From an uncultured Odoribacter sp. (GTDB lineage Bacteria > Bacteroidota > Bacteroidia > Bacteroidales > Marinifilaceae), in assembly GCA_947176455.1 (NCBI GenBank), contig CAMWQQ010000136.1, forward strand, positions 1-5,425: 5,425 nt of DNA. Reading direction: 5' to 3'. Position numbers and translations under genes: made by a program. Shown one piece after another: positions 1-5,425 of this stretch. Positions within the stretch are counted from its first letter, which is position 1. Each line of letters starts with the position of its first letter. A model generated the notes under the pieces. That model did no database searches. It had not been told where the DNA came from and was given only the letters and a program-made list of their open reading frames with translations.

Positions 1-85
1 TGTACCTGTCCACAAGCAGGCGGAAAGCCACATCCCGTTTCCCCTCTCGGAACAAACAAACGATATCTTCATCTGTCATCATCAT
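1..85 (-). CDS. RNA polymerase sigma-70 family (ECF-like) sigma factor, N-terminal fragment
   Basis: Only the first 28 codons are present; the gene continues beyond position 1. The reading is MMMTDEDIVCLFREGKRDVA followed by FRLLVDRY. This matches the start of region 2 of small sigma-70 factors, which typically open with an acidic helix (TDEEIV..), a short R-x-G stretch and then an A/G-F-xxL(V/Y)xxY helix. Such factors bind core RNA polymerase and direct it to a regulon, in ECF cases often under an anti-sigma factor. The gene starts 45 nt after the stop of the glycosyltransferase on the same strand. I see no promoter-like TAnnTTTG box in that gap, so co-transcription is likely. Three consecutive ATG codons (85-77) make the exact start uncertain. 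The family call rests on a short fragment; the regulon and any anti-sigma partner lie outside the window. Confidence 0.72.
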   Translation of the reverse strand, partial: MMMTDEDIVCLFREGKRDVAFRLLVDRY

Positions 86-88
86 TTT

Positions 89-93
89 CTCCT
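89..93 (-). promoter_or_regulatory. Shine-Dalgarno sequence of the sigma factor gene
   Basis: AGGAG lies upstream of three tandem ATG codons. The gap is 3 nt to the first ATG (85), 6 nt to the second (82) and 9 nt to the third (79). Normal spacing therefore favours the second or third ATG as the real start, giving a protein one or two residues shorter. It is the only clear Shine-Dalgarno sequence I see before a gene in this window. Confidence 0.55.
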
Positions 94-130
94 ACCAATT
101 ATTCCATTGACAAATTTGCAGAGCGAAAGT

Positions 131-1132
131 TTATTTCCAAAGCCGGGAAAATGTCCGAACCCGACGAAAATAATATTGGAAAATGATGCTTCCCCGATAA
201 ACACACGGGTCCAAGCGCTCGCTCTCAGGCTGGCGATAAGCCTTTTTCATCGCATAAAATTCCCGGTACGCCCGGAAGACCGCCGTCACATTCTTCATCT
301 CCCCTTTCAACAAAAAGACCAGCGACGCCAGAAAATCAAGTCCTTTCCGTCTCCGGCTCACGCGTCGCCACTCGTCAGGCGTCAGATTCTTGTACAGCAT
401 CAACAGATTGTTCCGGTAATTCAAAAACAGCTTGCGAGGATGATTCATCGGCAACGAACCGCCACCCAGATGATACACCACCGCCTGCGGACAAACCCGC
501 AAACGCCAACCGGCATTACGGAGTCGCCAGCACAAATCGATTTCCTCCATGTGGGCAAAAAAACGCTCATCCAATCCCCCGGCATCCAGATACGCCTTGC
601 GCCGAATGCACAACGCCGCACCGCTACACCAGAAGACCTCCACGGCATCATCATACTGTCCGGCATCTTCTTCCACGACCTCCAGTATTCGCCCCCGACA
701 AAAAGGGAAACCCAGTTCATCGATGAAACCGCCACAAGCCCCCGCATACTCAAACCTCGTCTTCTCCTTCCAAGATTTAATCTTAGGCTGAACCGCCGCC
801 ACGTCCGGACAGTCCTTCAACACCGCCACCAGCGGTTCCAGCCACCCCTCCGCAACCTCCACGTCACTGTTCAGCAACACCACAATCTCCTCGTCCAGCA
901 ACTCTATCGCCTTGTTGTATCCCCCCGCAAATCCGTAATTCATCTCAAAGCACACCCTCTCGACCTGCGGAAATTCCCGTTGCAAAACATCGAGCGACGC
1001 ATCTGTCGACGCATTATCCACCACCACCACCCGAGCCCATGCCGCAGAAGTATGCCTCACCACCGAAGGCAAATATTCCTTCAACAGCTTTTCCCCGTTC
1101 CAATTCAATATGACAACCGCAACTCCTGCCAT
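131..1132 (-). CDS. Family 2 glycosyltransferase (GT-A fold, WbbL/rhamnosyltransferase-like)
   Basis: The 333-residue protein should transfer a sugar from a nucleotide-sugar donor onto a growing surface glycan at the cytoplasmic face; donor and acceptor cannot be read from the sequence. GT-A landmarks appear in order: the first beta strand VAVVILNWNG (4-13), the nucleotide-binding VVVVDNASTD (35-44, D39), NYGFAGGYN (65-73), the metal-site variant LLNSDVEV (86-93, D90 replacing classic DXD), FWCSGAALCIRR (167-178), and the catalytic-base region HMEEIDLCWRL (194-204, E196/E197/D199). VVYHLGGGS (218-226) and the basic HPRKLFLNYRNNLLMLYKN (231-249) follow, typical of WbbL-like enzymes. The tail (265-333) is helical and basic, with no clear membrane span. 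An in-frame TGA lies directly before the ATG at 1132, so the start is fixed. It is probably first in an operon with the sigma factor. Family assignment is firm; function in O-antigen, capsule or protein glycosylation is inference. Confidence 0.93.
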   Translation of the reverse strand: MAGVAVVILNWNGEKLLKEYLPSVVRHTSAAWARVVVVDNASTDASLDVLQREFPQVERVCFEMNYGFAGGYNKAIELLDEEIVVLLNSDVEVAEGWLEPLVAVLKDCPDVAAVQPKIKSWKEKTRFEYAGACGGFIDELGFPFCRGRILEVVEEDAGQYDDAVEVFWCSGAALCIRRKAYLDAGGLDERFFAHMEEIDLCWRLRNAGWRLRVCPQAVVYHLGGGSLPMNHPRKLFLNYRNNLLMLYKNLTPDEWRRVSRRRKGLDFLASLVFLLKGEMKNVTAVFRAYREFYAMKKAYRQPESERLDPCVYRGSIIFQYYFRRVRTFSRLWK

Positions 1133-1158
1133 TCACATCCATTAAAATATTTTCCAGA

Positions 1159-1188
1159 TTTGAAGATTCAAAGATAAACGCTTTGAAG
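1159..1188. repeat. TTTGAAG direct repeats with an overlapping inverted repeat
   Basis: TTTGAAG occurs at 1159-1165 and again at 1182-1188, a spacing of 23 bp. The first copy also forms a perfect 6-bp inverted repeat, TTTGAA-GA-TTCAAA (1159-1172). This overlaps the candidate -7 box of the glycosyltransferase promoter (1169-1176). The arrangement could be an operator, but the region is AT-rich and short matches of this kind can arise by chance. Confidence 0.3.
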
Positions 1189-1200
1189 CAAAATCCGAAA
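1169..1200 (-). promoter_or_regulatory. Candidate Bacteroidetes-type promoter for the glycosyltransferase-sigma operon
   Basis: On the minus strand TATCTTTG (1176-1169) matches the Bacteroides -7 consensus TAnnTTTG exactly. TTTC (1200-1197), one mismatch from the -33 box TTTG, lies 20 nt upstream, the expected spacing. Transcription would begin near 1163, giving a leader of about 30 nt before the ATG at 1132. The call is from consensus matching only. Confidence 0.55.
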
Positions 1201-1224
1201 TCATCCATTGTAAATCTAAATTTA

Positions 1225-1256
1225 TTTGTCTTTCTCGGATTTTTTAACTATTTTCG
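1225..1256 (+). promoter_or_regulatory. Candidate Bacteroidetes-type promoter for the DUF349 gene
   Basis: TTTG (1225-1228) is a perfect -33 box. It is followed after 20 nt by TATTTTCG (1249-1256), one mismatch from TAnnTTTG. Transcription would start near 1262, leaving an untranslated leader of about 90 nt that contains no ATG. The -33 box covers the TTG at 1226 that would open a longer version of the DUF349 reading frame, which argues against that longer version. The promoter is back to back with the glycosyltransferase promoter; the two -33 boxes are 24 nt apart. Confidence 0.5.
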
Positions 1257-1354
1257 TGAATCCAATCACCATTGAAATCGGAGACAAGCACAGGTCTTCA
1301 AGGAAAACCATAAGGAATTGGAACGATACGGACACACTAAACACCAGACAAACT

Positions 1355-4965
<3,611 letters not shown>

Positions 4966-4994
4966 AAAACAGTTGAACGCATAATAAAGAAAAC

Positions 4995-5425
4995 ATGGAT
5001 AAAAACACAATCACCGGACTGGTCATCATCTTTCTGATTCTCATCGGATTCTCCTACTTTACCCGTCCGAGCGAGGAACAAGTACGGGCAATGCAACGCC
5101 AGCAGGATTCAATCGCCCGCGTGGAACGGGAAAGAATGGAACTGGCCGCAAGACAGCAACAGGAAAAAGACAATGCCGTAGCCATCGCTGTTCAAAAAGA
5201 CACGATATTTTCACAGGACAGCCTGGAAAACAAGACCATTGTACTGGAAAACGACAAAATCAGGTTGCACATTGCCACCCAGGGAGGCAGAATCAGTTTC
5301 GTGGAACTGAAGGAATACCGCACCCACGATTCCTTGCCCCTGATTTTATGGAGAAGCGATGAAAGCCGGCTGGGACTGAATTTCTATGCCCAAAACCAAC
5401 AAATCAACACCGAGAAGTTCCTCTT
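4995..5425 (+). CDS. yidC: Membrane protein insertase YidC, N-terminal part
   Basis: The first 143 codons are present and the frame is open to the window end. YidC inserts and folds inner-membrane proteins, alone or with SecYEG. Residues 6-22 (ITGLVIIFLILIGFSYF) form the first transmembrane helix, preceded by the MDKNT start usual in Bacteroidetes YidC. A charged, Gln-rich linker (27-68) is probably a periplasmic coiled coil. From about residue 81 the periplasmic beta domain begins: TIVLENDKIRLHIATQGGRI (81-100), then VELKEYRTHDSLPLILW (103-119). The conserved five-helix insertase core lies beyond the window. ATG 4995 is chosen because it gives the expected N-terminus directly before the membrane helix; it follows an A-rich leader (AAAGAAAAC) and no Shine-Dalgarno. 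Spacing of 29 nt after pyrG suggests one operon. Confidence 0.93.
   Translation, partial: MDKNTITGLVIIFLILIGFSYFTRPSEEQVRAMQRQQDSIARVERERMELAARQQQEKDNAVAIAVQKDTIFSQDSLENKTIVLENDKIRLHIATQGGRISFVELKEYRTHDSLPLILWRSDESRLGLNFYAQNQQINTEKFL

Noticed and set aside
107..1177. A 356-codon plus-strand open frame covering the whole glycosyltransferase gene
   Set aside because: It opens with TTG, is extremely rich in His, Arg, Pro and Gln, has no recognisable domain, and lies antisense to a gene with a full set of GT-A motifs.
1226..1354. A 43-residue N-terminal extension of the DUF349 protein from a TTG codon
   Set aside because: The extension covers the candidate promoter and leader and does not resemble the acidic N-terminus that begins at ATG 1355.

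Overview
The window looks like a piece of chromosome from a member of the Bacteroidota, most likely the order Bacteroidales. Three things support this. The genes are spaced with promoter-like elements of the Bacteroides type (a -7 box resembling TAnnTTTG with an upstream TTTG/TTTC box 18-20 nt away). Most starts lack a Shine-Dalgarno sequence and sit behind A-rich leaders. The run of a multi-repeat DUF349 protein, CTP synthase and a YidC with a Bacteroidetes-type N-terminus fits that group. The CTP synthase differs from my memory of the Bacteroides sensu stricto version (for example [16 protein letters not shown]), so another Bacteroidales family is possible; I cannot name the genus.

Layout. 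The left end (1-1132, minus strand) holds a family 2 glycosyltransferase followed, 45 nt downstream, by the first 28 codons of an RNA polymerase sigma-70 family factor that runs off the window; the two are probably one transcript. Between 1133 and 1354 lies a divergent control region with back-to-back candidate promoters, one for the glycosyltransferase and one for the DUF349 gene. On the plus strand, 1355-3205 encodes a 616-residue, highly charged, helical protein with five DUF349 repeats, closed by a strong intrinsic terminator at 3230-3269. A separate promoter region (3293-3335) with a 13-nt tandem duplication then drives pyrG (3370-4965, GTG start). pyrG is followed after 29 nt, with no terminator, by the 5' part of yidC (4995 to the window end), probably in the same operon.

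How the genes work together. pyrG makes CTP for RNA and phospholipid precursors, and YidC inserts inner-membrane proteins, so the right half is housekeeping. The left half pairs a surface-glycan type glycosyltransferase with a regulatory sigma factor. I see no mobile element, CRISPR array, tRNA or rRNA, and no clear new multi-gene system. The least understood element is the DUF349 repeat protein; the other points of interest are regulatory.
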